A stretch of DNA of 64,000 bases from Atherinomorus stipes. Taxonomy: Eukaryota > Chordata > Actinopteri > Atheriniformes > Atherinidae. The notes beneath the pieces were generated by a model. That model was given only the letters and a program-made list of their open reading frames with translations, was not told the origin of the DNA and searched no databases. This document shows, piece by piece, positions 51,001 through 55,330 of the stretch. Where the stretch lies: assembly GCA_023101725.1 (NCBI GenBank), contig JALJCO010012618.1, positions 186,001 to 250,000 on the forward strand, written 5' to 3'. The stretch's first letter is position 1. Each line of letters starts with the position of its first letter. The translations under genes and the position numbers were made by a program.

Positions 51001-52094
51001 TGTTGTGAATGAACAGTAGCCGTTAGTGGCCAAAATCTCCCAGACATAAAGATGTTTTCATCTGTGGGTGGATCCAGTGGTGTCAGGTGTAGCTATGACT
51101 GTACAGTACTTTGAGTAACTACTTTTAATGTCTTTTAAGGTATTTGTTATCCCAAACCATACTCTAACTCTCATTAAAGCAACCCTTACCGATGTTGCAT
51201 TGTTGCACTATTTTTTTAATAGGGTAAAATGCTATGAATAAAGTAATGGAACTCTAAAACACAAGACAGACCCATCATTAATCAAAATAAAATATTATAT
51301 AAATCTATAAATATTAAATAAAAACTCCAACCAATCCTCGAAGTGGGGTGCACCCCTATGATTGGCCAAGGGACCTGCTTGTCAGACCTTTGCTTCTGCA
51401 TTGGGAGTCAGAGGGAATGGAGGGTGGGTCTTAGGAGTGAGGTGGGACTGTTTATATTCAAATATTCTTGCTCTGCTTTCTGAAATGCAAGATCGGTAAG
51501 GGCTGCTTTAAACAAAGCTGGTGCAGCAGTTTTAAAATTCAGATGGTTCTCACTTCACACACTTTGTTTTGTCCATTCAGGGACACCATAGTAAAAATAG
51601 TGGCACAAATATGGCAGCCTCTATGTATGTGCACCTGCAGCAAGTAGATATAAATGACTCATTCTAAGAAAATAAAACCATAACAGCTATTTTAGTGAAG
51701 CAATTACACATCAATAGAAACAAAGCTTTGAATTATATATCACATGCCATCCTATTTGTGTTCTTTGTTCCATTATTATTCATTTTCTAACAGTCCTTTT
51801 GTTTCCCTCTTTCTCCACCTGTCTTTCTGAACTTGCTCTGTCTTTAGAATCCGTCGCTCCACATGGTTGCGTCTTCGCCTCCTGGCTTCGTCTCAGTATC
51901 ATATCAGTGATGTCATGAGGGCCTCGCTGTCCCTGGATCCCCTTCACAAGATGGCTCCACTGCTGGCTGAGCCTCACCTTGCTGCTCTCAGTCGACGTTT
52001 GAATATTGTGCTTGAGACAGTAAGACGTTGCCAGGAGCAACAGAAACAGAATGGCAGTAGTGTCATCTATGATGACTTGGCCGATTTGAAATAG
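1666..52094 (+). CDS. fam20cl: FAM20C-type secreted kinase (ten coding exons, host of a nested gene)
   Basis: Ten exons join in one frame (521 codons): 1666-2078, 5826-6010, 9276-9354, 9540-9632, 9837-9952, 10146-10326, 10506-10615, 50369-50450, 50566-50625 and 51848-52094. FAM20C is a Golgi kinase that phosphorylates S-x-E sites on secreted proteins; here that role is inferred from family. The sequence shows an N-terminal signal anchor (residues about 12-33), the ALFKPMK lysine motif (about 220-226), the helix-C motif [14 protein letters not shown] (about 244-257, keeping the Glu that FAM20A lacks), catalytic MDRHHYE (Asp about 396), metal-binding LDNGR (Asp about 416), conserved cysteines ([14 protein letters not shown]) and a sequon in FGNNTF. 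It reads as an active kinase, not a FAM20A pseudokinase. Two usually glycine positions are Ser (about 393) and Ala (about 420). The symbol is a best guess among fish FAM20C paralogues. Intron 7 (10616-50368) contains the entire dynein-like gene. Confidence 0.9.
3683..3735 (-). repeat. LINE 3' tail, antisense copy
   Basis: The sequence gaaatgaaatgaaaaatac...atttatcccagaagggaaattca is the reverse complement of the 3' tail of the LINE at 23.1-25.1 kb (…gaatttcccttctgggataagtaaagtatttttcatttcattt…). This is a second, tail-only copy of the same L2/CR1-like family. Confidence 0.7.
4247..4458 (-). repeat. Partial copy of TTAAAGGGACTTG inverted-repeat element
   Basis: It matches, in reverse complement, the left part of the element at 27090-27790: the shared gacgtcacgtccgcagggcagcgc, cctgttcaaggcaacggagag and ctgcctcaagtccctttaag. 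The other terminus is not clear upstream. Confidence 0.6.
5080..5180 (+). repeat. tRNA-derived SINE fragment
   Basis: The stretch ggcggcagtggctcaggtgg...gttcaaatccc has an A-box-like TGGCTCAGGTGG and a B-box GTTCAAATCCC, as in fish tRNA-derived SINEs. No cloverleaf could be drawn for a functional tRNA. Confidence 0.6.
5200..5450. repeat. Short inverted-repeat element (MITE-like)
   Basis: Arms with ggactgactaggcagcattcaat (about 5221-5243) and attgaatgccgcttagtcagtcc (about 5406-5428) are near-perfect reverse complements around a ~170-bp core. This is typical of a small non-autonomous DNA transposon. Confidence 0.55.
5826..6010 (+). CDS. fam20cl: FAM20-like exon 2: start of kinase fold
   Basis: Acceptor is tttccag. 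The exon encodes [16 protein letters not shown], matching the conserved P-W-L-K-F-H-G-I-N-R-Y-E-L-Y block of FAM20C, and an N-S-T sequon. A donor at 5992 (ATC|gtgagt) looks strong. The later donor GTGACAA|gtaaaa at 6011 gives the better homology, because A|TG of the next exon then yields [10 protein letters not shown]. Confidence 0.85.
7671..8191. repeat. TTTAAAGGTACAGT-type MITE, copy 1
   Basis: The left end tttaaaggtacagtatgtaa and the right end ttacatactgtacctttaa are inverted repeats. The internal text gacatctagtggtaaagatgg recurs in copies at 44052-45631 and 50899-51745. It lies in intron 2 of the FAM20-like gene. Confidence 0.75.
8278..8774. repeat. Tc1-type MITE, copy 1 (left end degraded)
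   Basis: It shares the internal block around agcatgatggagctctgaa with the element at 13838-14331 and, inverted, with 18745-19268. The right end ttgaggacgactgta resembles the Tc1-like terminus ttgagcacaactgta. The left terminus is not clear. Confidence 0.5.
9276..10615 (+). CDS. fam20cl: FAM20-like exons 3-7: kinase N-lobe to catalytic-loop edge
   Basis: Exon 3 (9276-9354) carries KSGGTQLK and the lysine motif ALFKPMK. Exon 4 (9540-9632) carries [20 protein letters not shown]. Exon 5 (9837-9952) carries [10 protein letters not shown]. Exon 6 (10146-10326) carries the cysteine-rich [18 protein letters not shown] segment and PWRRSY. Exon 7 (10506-10615) carries DPDYC, TPPYD and DMVILDFLM, ending one base into the next codon at A|gtatg. 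All phases agree (2-2-1-2-1). The next exon of this gene is 39.8 kb away. Confidence 0.92.
10953..11683. mobile_element. Nested inverted-repeat element with AAG direct repeat
   Basis: It starts ggtgaattccaattcctgtct and ends agataggaattggaattggcccc (inverted repeats), with AAG on both sides (10950-10952 and 11684-11686). The second copy of the host element reads straight through, ccaatgtaatccaagtgtcctgag (about 35850-35873), giving the empty site. This supports a 731-bp insertion with a 3-bp target duplication. Confidence 0.75.
11947..12018. repeat. (AAAG)n microsatellite
   Basis: A run of about 18 AAAG units sits in the core of the long-TIR element. The other copy of that element carries (CTTT)n at the corresponding place. 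Confidence 0.9.
13147..13160. promoter_or_regulatory. RFX X-box palindrome at the dynein-like gene's 5' end
   Basis: GTTACCATGGTAAC is a perfect 14-bp palindrome matching the RFX X-box (GTTNCC-AT-GGNAAC), a hallmark of ciliary and flagellar gene promoters. It lies 42 bp before a strong splice donor (AACAGCCAG|gtaaga at 13202/13203) that likely ends the first exon of the nested dynein-like gene. The regulatory role is inferred. Confidence 0.6.
13161..13202 (+). other. dnhd1: Probable first exon (mostly 5' UTR) of the dynein-like gene
   Basis: A short exon-like stretch ends at the consensus donor CAG|GTAAGA. An ATG at 13153 lies inside the X-box and would read MVTSRRRG into this exon. It joins in phase with an acceptor at 14688, but starting translation inside a promoter element seems less likely than starting at 14702. 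Confidence 0.45.
13838..14331. repeat. Tc1-type MITE, copy 2
   Basis: The left end caattgtgcttgaaagtttacat and the right end atgtagactttcaagcacaactgt are inverted repeats typical of Tc1-derived non-autonomous elements. The internal sequence is shared with 8278-8774 and 18745-19268. Confidence 0.75.
14702..22716 (+). CDS. dnhd1: Dynein-like gene, N-terminal tail exons
   Basis: Exons by splice signal and phase: 14689-14880, 16211-16402, 17817-18020, 18123-18233, 18429-18585, 19514-19765, 19938-20081, 21153-21249, 21386-21594, 21720-21963, 22248-22405 and 22672-22716. They join without a frame break and encode a mostly helical, charged tail with no catalytic motif (for example [17 protein letters not shown] and [15 protein letters not shown]). 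The intron after 21594 has a GC donor (CAG|gcaaga). The last exon could start at 22657, but only the acceptor at 22671 keeps the frame. Confidence 0.78.
14702..49973 (+). CDS. dnhd1: Giant divergent dynein heavy chain, DNHD1-like (about 44 coding exons)
   Basis: By hand-joined exons the product is about 4,450 residues, near the known size of DNHD1, a dynein-heavy-chain-like protein needed for normal sperm flagella in mammals. Order seen: N-terminal tail (14702-22716), linker (25145-28500 and into the big exon), AAA1 P-loop GPSMSGKT (about 29775), AAA2 GPAGSGKTT (30881-30907), AAA3 GEPASGKTA (32413-32439), AAA4-like GTGRKT (about 33935), stalk helices and tip (37072-38847), AAA5 (38957-39380), AAA6 (41079-43786), C-terminal region (46682-49973). 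The AAA1 Walker B acidic pair is missing, so conventional motor activity is unlikely. The whole gene sits in intron 7 of the FAM20-like gene on the same strand. The start at 14702 is the first ATG in the exon that opens the frame; upstream coding is possible. Three joins are unclear (32215/32322, 33130-33235, 41254/41705). DNHD1 identity rests on degenerate AAA motifs and size; a diverged axonemal chain is the alternative. Confidence 0.85.
14948..15869 (+). mobile_element. Tc1/mariner element, decayed transposase
   Basis: The 28-bp ends caggggttagacaatgaaactgaaacac and gtgtttcagtttcattgtctaacccctg are perfect inverted repeats, next to TA-rich flanks. The inside encodes the C-terminal half of a Tc1-type DDE transposase: [15 protein letters not shown] and [16 protein letters not shown]. 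Earlier parts are spread over two frames with a stop near 15142 and the N-terminal DNA-binding region is missing. It is inactive as it stands and sits in an intron of the dynein-like gene. Confidence 0.9.
16431..16865. mobile_element. hAT-like MITE
   Basis: The ends tagggctgggcgatat and atattgcccagccccta-type (right end attgcccagcccta) are inverted repeats of the TAGGGCTGGGC family. The flanks gttccact (16423-16430) and gccccact (16866-16873) agree at 6 of 8 bases, as expected for an old 8-bp hAT target duplication. It starts 29 bp after an exon of the dynein-like gene. Confidence 0.75.
16930..17778. mobile_element. TTAAAGGGGAAGTTC element with ~165-bp inverted arms
   Basis: The left arm (ttaaaggggaagttcagaatttttgacatagggcctcatttacaagtgagccagaat...) and the right arm (...attctggctcacttgtaaatgaggccctatgtcaaaaattctgaacttccccttta) are near-perfect reverse complements over about 165 bases. 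The core shows no transposase. Confidence 0.8.
18745..19268. repeat. Tc1-type MITE, copy 3 (inverted orientation)
   Basis: The ends acaatcgtgctcaagattattgacaccctc and gagggtgtcaatcatcttgagcacaactgt are inverted repeats. The interior matches copies at 8278-8774 and 13838-14331 in reverse complement. Confidence 0.75.
20082..21152. other. Intron of the dynein-like gene without a recognised element
   Basis: It is AT-rich, with no terminal inverted repeat or coding block that I could support. Confidence 0.4.
23090..25110 (+). mobile_element. L2/CR1-like LINE, 5'-truncated, with an insert
   Basis: The reading frame 23124-23885 encodes reverse-transcriptase blocks DYRPVALTS (just upstream), [32 protein letters not shown], the YSDD active-site box and [16 protein letters not shown] frameshift follows near 23882, then the C-terminal [17 protein letters not shown]. 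The tail gaatttcccttctgggataagtaaagtattt plus a cattt repeat is typical of fish L2-type elements. It is not autonomous: the endonuclease half is missing. Confidence 0.88.
24150..24868. mobile_element. Insert inside the LINE
   Basis: The LINE protein reading breaks at ...KTVKNQQ and resumes about 720 bases later at [15 protein letters not shown]. The intervening DNA is built from cccctaccccttaccccttcccc motifs at one end and ccttcccctccatcctacagg...gggacacccctacccc at the other. Boundaries are approximate. It is younger than the LINE copy. Confidence 0.6.
25145..28500 (+). CDS. dnhd1: Dynein-like gene, tail-to-linker exons
   Basis: Exons: 25145-25270, 25924-26200, 26363-26490, 26620-26818, 26913-27004, 27824-28013, 28176-28301 and 28403-28500; all phases agree. 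Linker-like features include a [14 protein letters not shown] block and W-x-x-L helices such as [19 protein letters not shown], matching the helical linker that swings over the AAA ring in dyneins. The introns contain an RT-bearing LINE (upstream), a MITE at 25340-25876 and the element at 27090-27790. Confidence 0.8.
25340..25876. repeat. TACTGTATTTTCTGGACTATAAGT inverted-repeat element
   Basis: The left end tactgtattttctggactataagt and the right end attagtccggaaaatacagtc are inverted repeats. It sits between two dynein-like exons and encodes nothing recognisable. Confidence 0.7.
27090..27790. mobile_element. TTAAAGGGACTTG element with internal duplication
   Basis: The ends ttaaagggacttg and caagtccctttag are inverted repeats. 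Inside, about 190 bases are duplicated in tandem (roughly 27285-27475 and 27480-27665, both containing gacgtgacgtcaaatgac, tccgcagttttgat and tctgccgtca). Related copies are at 45740-46232 and 4247-4458. Confidence 0.75.
28592..31721 (+). CDS. dnhd1: Dynein-like gene, 3.1-kb exon: linker end, AAA1 and AAA2
   Basis: A single exon of 3,130 bases stays open for 1,043 codons. It begins after ttttttccTAG and ends ACA G|gtatga. The linker motif [15 protein letters not shown] resembles the dynein F-x-R-F-Y-F-L-S-x-x-x-L-L-x-I-L block. AAA1 shows [18 protein letters not shown] and an intact P-loop [10 protein letters not shown], but where dyneins have GAW-x-C-FDEFNR it reads [12 protein letters not shown], so the Walker B acidic pair is gone. 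AAA2 has [17 protein letters not shown] and, downstream, [18 protein letters not shown], which matches the W-x-x-x-DGPVD-x-x-W-I-E-x-L motif with DG-E-P-V-G. Confidence 0.92.
31826..32630 (+). CDS. dnhd1: Dynein-like gene, AAA3 N-terminal part
   Basis: Exons 31826-31934 ([13 protein letters not shown], the dynein SLVWSLGG-like segment), 32055-32214 (or ending at 32164) and 32322-32630. The last encodes [19 protein letters not shown], an intact AAA3 P-loop, and [12 protein letters not shown], which keeps the Walker B Asp-Asp of VFIDDLNMP. The join into 32322 is out of phase if the middle exon ends at 32214 and in phase if it ends at 32164 (AGCA|gtaata), at the cost of about 17 residues. Confidence 0.8.
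32720..35560 (+). CDS. dnhd1: Dynein-like gene, AAA3 end, AAA4 and stalk entry
   Basis: Exons 32720-34251, 34913-34997, 35176-35290 and 35374-35560. The long exon starts in one frame ([13 protein letters not shown]) and must continue in another from about 33203 ([15 protein letters not shown], the dynein L-W-x-H-E-x-x-R-V-F-x-D-R-L motif), so one base appears missing between them. AAA4 has [18 protein letters not shown], resembling the degenerate GVGGSGRQSLTRLA. Next come [10 protein letters not shown] (dynein N-L-H-V-V-L-C-M-S-P), [13 protein letters not shown] and SYMEFISHF, the lead-in to the stalk. Confidence 0.8.
34393..34860. repeat. TTTAAAGACACACAACG inverted-repeat element
   Basis: The left end tttaaagacacacaacgtaacttttag and the right end ctaaaagttccgttgtgtgccttttaaa are inverted repeats. 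It lies in an intron of the dynein-like gene. Confidence 0.65.
35619..36580. mobile_element. Long-TIR non-autonomous DNA transposon, copy 2
   Basis: It is the second copy of the 10720-12319 element in opposite core orientation, without the nested insert. It carries a C21 run (35659-35679) and a (CTTT)n array (36001-36098). The arms share gtgccttcat, gggattcaccggtgcctgaaa and the matching right arm. Confidence 0.75.
36001..36098. repeat. (CTTT)n microsatellite
   Basis: About 24 CTTT units with one interruption near 36077, within the long-TIR element copy 2. Confidence 0.9.
37072..38847 (+). CDS. dnhd1: Dynein-like gene, coiled-coil stalk and tip
   Basis: Exons 37072-37174, 37351-37479, 37670-37861 and 38428-38847, all in phase. 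The first two encode an ascending helix with heptad-like spacing ([26 protein letters not shown]). The third and fourth contain the tip ([54 protein letters not shown]) and the descending helix. These blocks match the dynein microtubule-binding tip and its flanking helices. Acceptor 37670 is preceded by 27 consecutive C. Confidence 0.85.
37641..37667. repeat. C27 run abutting a splice acceptor
   Basis: Twenty-seven consecutive C run directly into the AG before the stalk exon at 37670, so a homopolymer forms the polypyrimidine tract of this acceptor. Confidence 0.85.
38957..43786 (+). CDS. dnhd1: Dynein-like gene, AAA5 and AAA6
   Basis: Exons 38957-39380, 40880-40978, 41079-41254, 41705-41883, 42292-43320, 43405-43579 and 43712-43786. 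AAA5 opens with [24 protein letters not shown], as in dyneins (L-x-G-D-x-L-L-A-A-A-F-x-S-Y-x-G-P-F), and has no P-loop. [17 protein letters not shown] replaces the F-R-L-F-L-T-T strand. Later blocks include [37 protein letters not shown] (dynein W-L-x-L-Q-N-C-H-L-x-x-x-W) and [17 protein letters not shown]. The join 41254/41705 is one base out of phase. Confidence 0.82.
39925..40601. mobile_element. TTAAAGGGGAAGTTT palindromic element
   Basis: The ends ttaaaggggaagttt and aaacttcccctttaa-type are inverted, and the whole element is close to a palindrome: agatatttagatccactcgag / ctcgagtggatccaaatatct, and atgtccaatataatg / cattatattggacat. It lies in the intron between 39380 and 40880, apparently inside an older hAT-like repeat (TGATATCGG-rich flanks at 39560-39650 and 40700-40780). 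Confidence 0.75.
44052..45631. repeat. TTTAAAGGTACAGT-type MITE, copy 2 (interrupted)
   Basis: The left end ctttaaaggttcagtttataagaattac and the right end cacactgtaccttttaa match copy 1 at 7671-8191. The copy is split by a ~1-kb insert at 44533-45530. Confidence 0.7.
44533..45530. mobile_element. hAT-like element with 8-bp target duplication
   Basis: ATTCTAGT occurs on both sides (44525-44532 and 45531-45538). The ends are gcagggcaatatggcc and gatatgacccagcccc, typical of GGGCTGGG-type hAT termini. No transposase is visible, so it is a non-autonomous copy. Confidence 0.75.
45740..46232. repeat. TTAAAGGGACTTG-family element, short copy
   Basis: The ends taaagggacaagaggcagg and cttgcctcaagtcccatta are inverted repeats. 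The interior shares gacgtgaaatgac, gcatccgc, ggattcttctgccgtcagc and cagtttt with 27090-27790 but lacks the internal duplication. Confidence 0.7.
46682..49973 (+). CDS. dnhd1: Dynein-like gene, C-terminal region
   Basis: Exons 46682-46931, 47128-47219, 47297-47446, 48787-49406 and 49551-49973 (TGA stop). They encode [25 protein letters not shown] and [17 protein letters not shown] (dynein E-x-x-Y-G-G-R-V-T-D-x-x-D), then [19 protein letters not shown] (dynein G-A-Y-V-x-G-L-x-L-E-G-A-x-W-D) and [14 protein letters not shown] (C-P-V-Y). This is the full dynein C-terminal segment. All joins are in phase. Confidence 0.88.
47906..48741. repeat. TAGGGGTGGGA inverted-repeat element, hAT-like
   Basis: The left end taggggtgggaaaaaatattgat and the right end tcccacccct(a) are inverted over about 11 bases around an AT-rich core. 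It ends 45 bp before a dynein-like exon at 48787. It is preceded by another ATATCGG-rich repeat piece (47750-47900). Confidence 0.6.
50074..50079 (+). terminator. dnhd1: Poly(A) signal of the dynein-like gene
   Basis: AATAAA lies 101 bp after the TGA at 49971-49973 and about 290 bp before exon 8 of the host FAM20-like gene. This suggests the nested gene ends its transcript inside the host intron. Confidence 0.65.
50369..52094 (+). CDS. fam20cl: FAM20-like exons 8-10: catalytic and metal-binding motifs, C-terminus
   Basis: Exon 8 (50369-50450) begins GT AAC ATG GAC AGG, encoding [14 protein letters not shown] and HLDNGR. Exon 9 (50566-50625) encodes [19 protein letters not shown]. Exon 10 (51848-52094) encodes the C-terminal helices ([24 protein letters not shown]) and ends at a TAG. 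These exons complete the kinase begun at 1666-10615. No other kinase start lies near them, so they are not a separate gene. Confidence 0.92.
50899..51745. repeat. TTTAAAGGTACAGT-type MITE, copy 3 (interrupted, right end lost)
   Basis: The left end tttaaaggtacagtttatgtaagaattactgacatctagtgg matches copies 1 and 2. An insert splits it at 51178-51507 and the right terminus after about 51745 is missing. It lies in the last intron of the FAM20-like gene. Confidence 0.7.
51178..51507. mobile_element. TTAA-flanked non-autonomous element
   Basis: The ends agcaacccttaccgatgttgcatt and aatgcaagatcggtaagggctgct are inverted repeats (22 of 24 match), flanked by TTAA on both sides (51174-51177 and 51508-51511). 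The uninterrupted site is seen in copy 1 (cattaaacacagctgg near 7930). TTAA duplication fits piggyBac or Kolobok superfamilies; the termini do not decide which. Confidence 0.8.
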
Positions 52095-55000
52095 AGAAGC
52101 ATTTAGATAAAGCAGTGTTACAGTATCTTTATATTCACATAACTTATGCATTCAGTGCTCCTGTATCCAAATCTCATGTTTATATATTTTGAGTTGCAGT
52201 AATACTACCTATAAAGAGGACAAAAGTATCTGATAGAATTGATGGAAATGGAGACATAATTTGAGTTCTTAGCTCGATCACAATACTTGCAACACTTGGA
52301 TGTTTTCTAACATTTCCTCTAATATGAAGAAACAGTCACCATACAGTCATCAAGTGGCTTTACCCCTGCAGTCAGTCTTATTTTGACAATCCTGACAAAA
52401 CTCTGATTCTGGATATGCAAGCTGAAGATGTCTATTCATCTGTGCTTTACTCAGTACACACAGTGTGCACAGTGTTGTTCTGTGTTTCTTTTTTGTGTGT
52501 CATCGTGTCCTCACTTATGTCTTTTGAGCACTGGGTCAGTTTATCCTCTAGTGTTTTGGTGTTAATATCCAATCCTGAAATTGGTGGGGGATGCATTTCT
52601 TTAACTTTGTACCTTTATTGTGGTCTTTTCATTTAATTAACAGTCAATAATCATTTTCCTTAATATTATCAAATTCCTTTGATTATCTCCACCTTAACTT
52701 GTGTGCTGCTTCAAATACATGATATCATGTCAATCATATCAGATGTAAATTAGTTTTTAGAATCCTTATTTTTACCATAATGCTGTTCTTTAGTAATTTA
52801 CAATTAACAGAACCTATTTAAAGTTTTTATATCTGATATTTTCTTGATTTATTCTCTAAATGTTTACCAAAACTCTAAATTTTATTGTCAAATGATAAAA
52901 AGAAAAAACATTATTGACTATTATTGTGTGAATATTTGATTAAACTGTTGGCTGTTTGAAGCAATGGCTCTTTAATAATTTCTTCTAAATAGTTATTCAC
53001 AATACATTTTCATAGGAATAAAGAAAGGGTTCAAACATACAAATTGACAAATGGTAGTGGTGATGATTAAAATAATAGCTGGTATTTATATTATTACTAT
53101 TACTATTGTTACTTTTATTGGTATTCATGGTGATGCTAACTACCATGACTATTAAGATGATAATGACAACCACTTTACAATTAGAGTAGTAGGTTTGTGG
53201 ATGTAAAGGCATTCGTCGTGACTATGATTACTATTATTTTCCTTATGTTAGCATATTCCTCTTTTTCTTGAACATTCAATCCTGTTCCATATAACATTTA
53301 TTCCATTATTCAATCAGGTATTTGGTATAGAACTCCCTGGACTTCACAACACCTAACTCGTGTCACGATCACACACAACTTTCTTCTGTTATCGTAACAT
53401 TATTTGGTTTTCCATGTCCATGCTGTTCTGTGTAAAAGTTTTGTGTTTTTGTATGTGGTGATATGTGATTGGGTTTATCTTGTTGTGAAGCACATTGGTC
53501 AGCAGTTGCTGTTTTTAATAGTGCTACAGTATATAAATAAATTTGAATTGAATTGAAAATGTAATAAACCAAAACAAACATGAATTAAATTTTAAAAAGT
53601 GACAAAATGTTTGTTTGCTATACAGTATGAAGAGAGTTTATAGGGAAAAATAGGGCTGTTCTACAGTATAATGCACTTTTTATGGTTAAAATGTTTATTT
53701 CTTTCCTTCAGCCTGCTTGTCTGCTCTAGACTTTCTGACATCAGAGATAGCTTTAACCTGAGTTAACTATTTCTTTTTTTTAATGCTCTTAACCTCTCAA
53801 GTTATTCATTTGGAGTGCTTTGTGACCTTTTAACTCCACTTAAAAGCATGTCATGGCTCAGGAAGAAGACTGAAAATAATGGCACAGAAAAAAAGCTGGC
53901 AGGAGCAGAGAAGAGTTTCATTAAAGGTAATGCTTTGAGTAATGAGTAATGCTCATGAGTAATCAGATACAGACTTAACTGGTGTGATCCAAAAAGTGTA
54001 AGAATACAAAACATGTGACTGCATGAAGATATTGAATCACTTGTGGTTGATTGTGTGAACATACCATGTCTATTCTGGATTAAGTTGTAGGATTAGGAAC
54101 AGGTAAACAGAGAGGTTTGGAAGATCAGGTGATGCAGGAAGCAGGAAAGAAGAGCAGGTATATGAGTAGCTGGTGTAAAGTTAGAAGTGAACAGAAACAA
54201 AAGGCAGATTGAATGAAATGACGTATAGCATTTACCACAAAATCTCCACATAACATGAATAAATAAGGAAATACTCCCAGTGATTGCAGAACAAGACTTT
54301 TGTGTTTTATTTAAACTTGCTAACTATAGCAATTGTATGGTTGTATTTATTAAAAACAGCAATAAGTTTTATTATTCAAAAAATTTCTATGTTTATTCTC
54401 ATCTATGAATGATTAGGTCATCTAGTGACGCAATAACTAAAATACTGCAGGTGAATGACTTCTTCATCTAACTTGTTAAATCAGTAAAAAAGGTTTAGCG
54501 GCCATATGTATATATTTTTTGCAAGTTATTGCTGGCTGTAATGGTCATTTTTAGGTGAAAGTGTGAAGACATTGCCTTAGTTTCAACTGCATCTATTAGT
54601 AATGAAGACAATACAAGCAACTTATCGAGTCTCTGTTAAGTAAAGGCCATCTTAATGTGTTTTCATCCTGGGAATTACACTTCTTAAAATTTTATGAACC
54701 AACTGTTTATTTAATGAATTGAGGTCTATCCTCGTTACTTCCATTATTAGCTTTGTGAGAGGTGTTCCTTTATTGTTTAGTCTGTTTTCGTTTTACTAGT
54801 TTATCTGTGTCTTTGAAATTGCATGAATAACTGAACCATTACCTTTTTGAACACAGCAGTTGCTTTCACTTCAGTTGAGGTTCTCCCTCAGGTGTGAAGC
54901 GACGTACGTCACAGCTAGTTGGGCAGCTGGCTGCCCTCCTTTTCTTTCAGGTCTACAATTAATAATTCATCTGGTCATATCGATGCCACCTACTCCCTTT

Positions 55001-55330
55001 TCTCCTTTCTGCACATGCTTGCTCGCTCTTTCCACAAAAAACAGGTGGTGACAAGGGGGTAAAGGAGCTCATTAATGACTGAAAGAGGGAGCGAGAGCGA
55101 GGAAAGCACAATCGTTCTATGAAGCAGACATTATCAGCTCTGGATCAGCAACAGAACAAGTTAGACTGCAGTGAAAGTGACTTTCTGTACTACTGAGATC
55201 AGACCAGAGAAACCTTTGGAGAAGTTTGAATGGGAAAGCGGGCGTTTTACAGAAGTTTATTCTGTCTCTGACAGTCTTTTTTTCAAGGCTTTTTCCTCAG
55301 TTCAACTTTAATTTATCCCAGAATTTAATC
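52095..55330. other. Intergenic region between the FAM20-like and I-BAR genes
   Basis: It is AT-rich with no exon, RNA gene or clear transposon. It includes the 3' UTR of the FAM20-like gene (end not located), a short tataaataaatttgaattgaattg repeat tail near 53530 and, near 55080-55330, the likely first transcribed region of the next gene. Confidence 0.5.
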
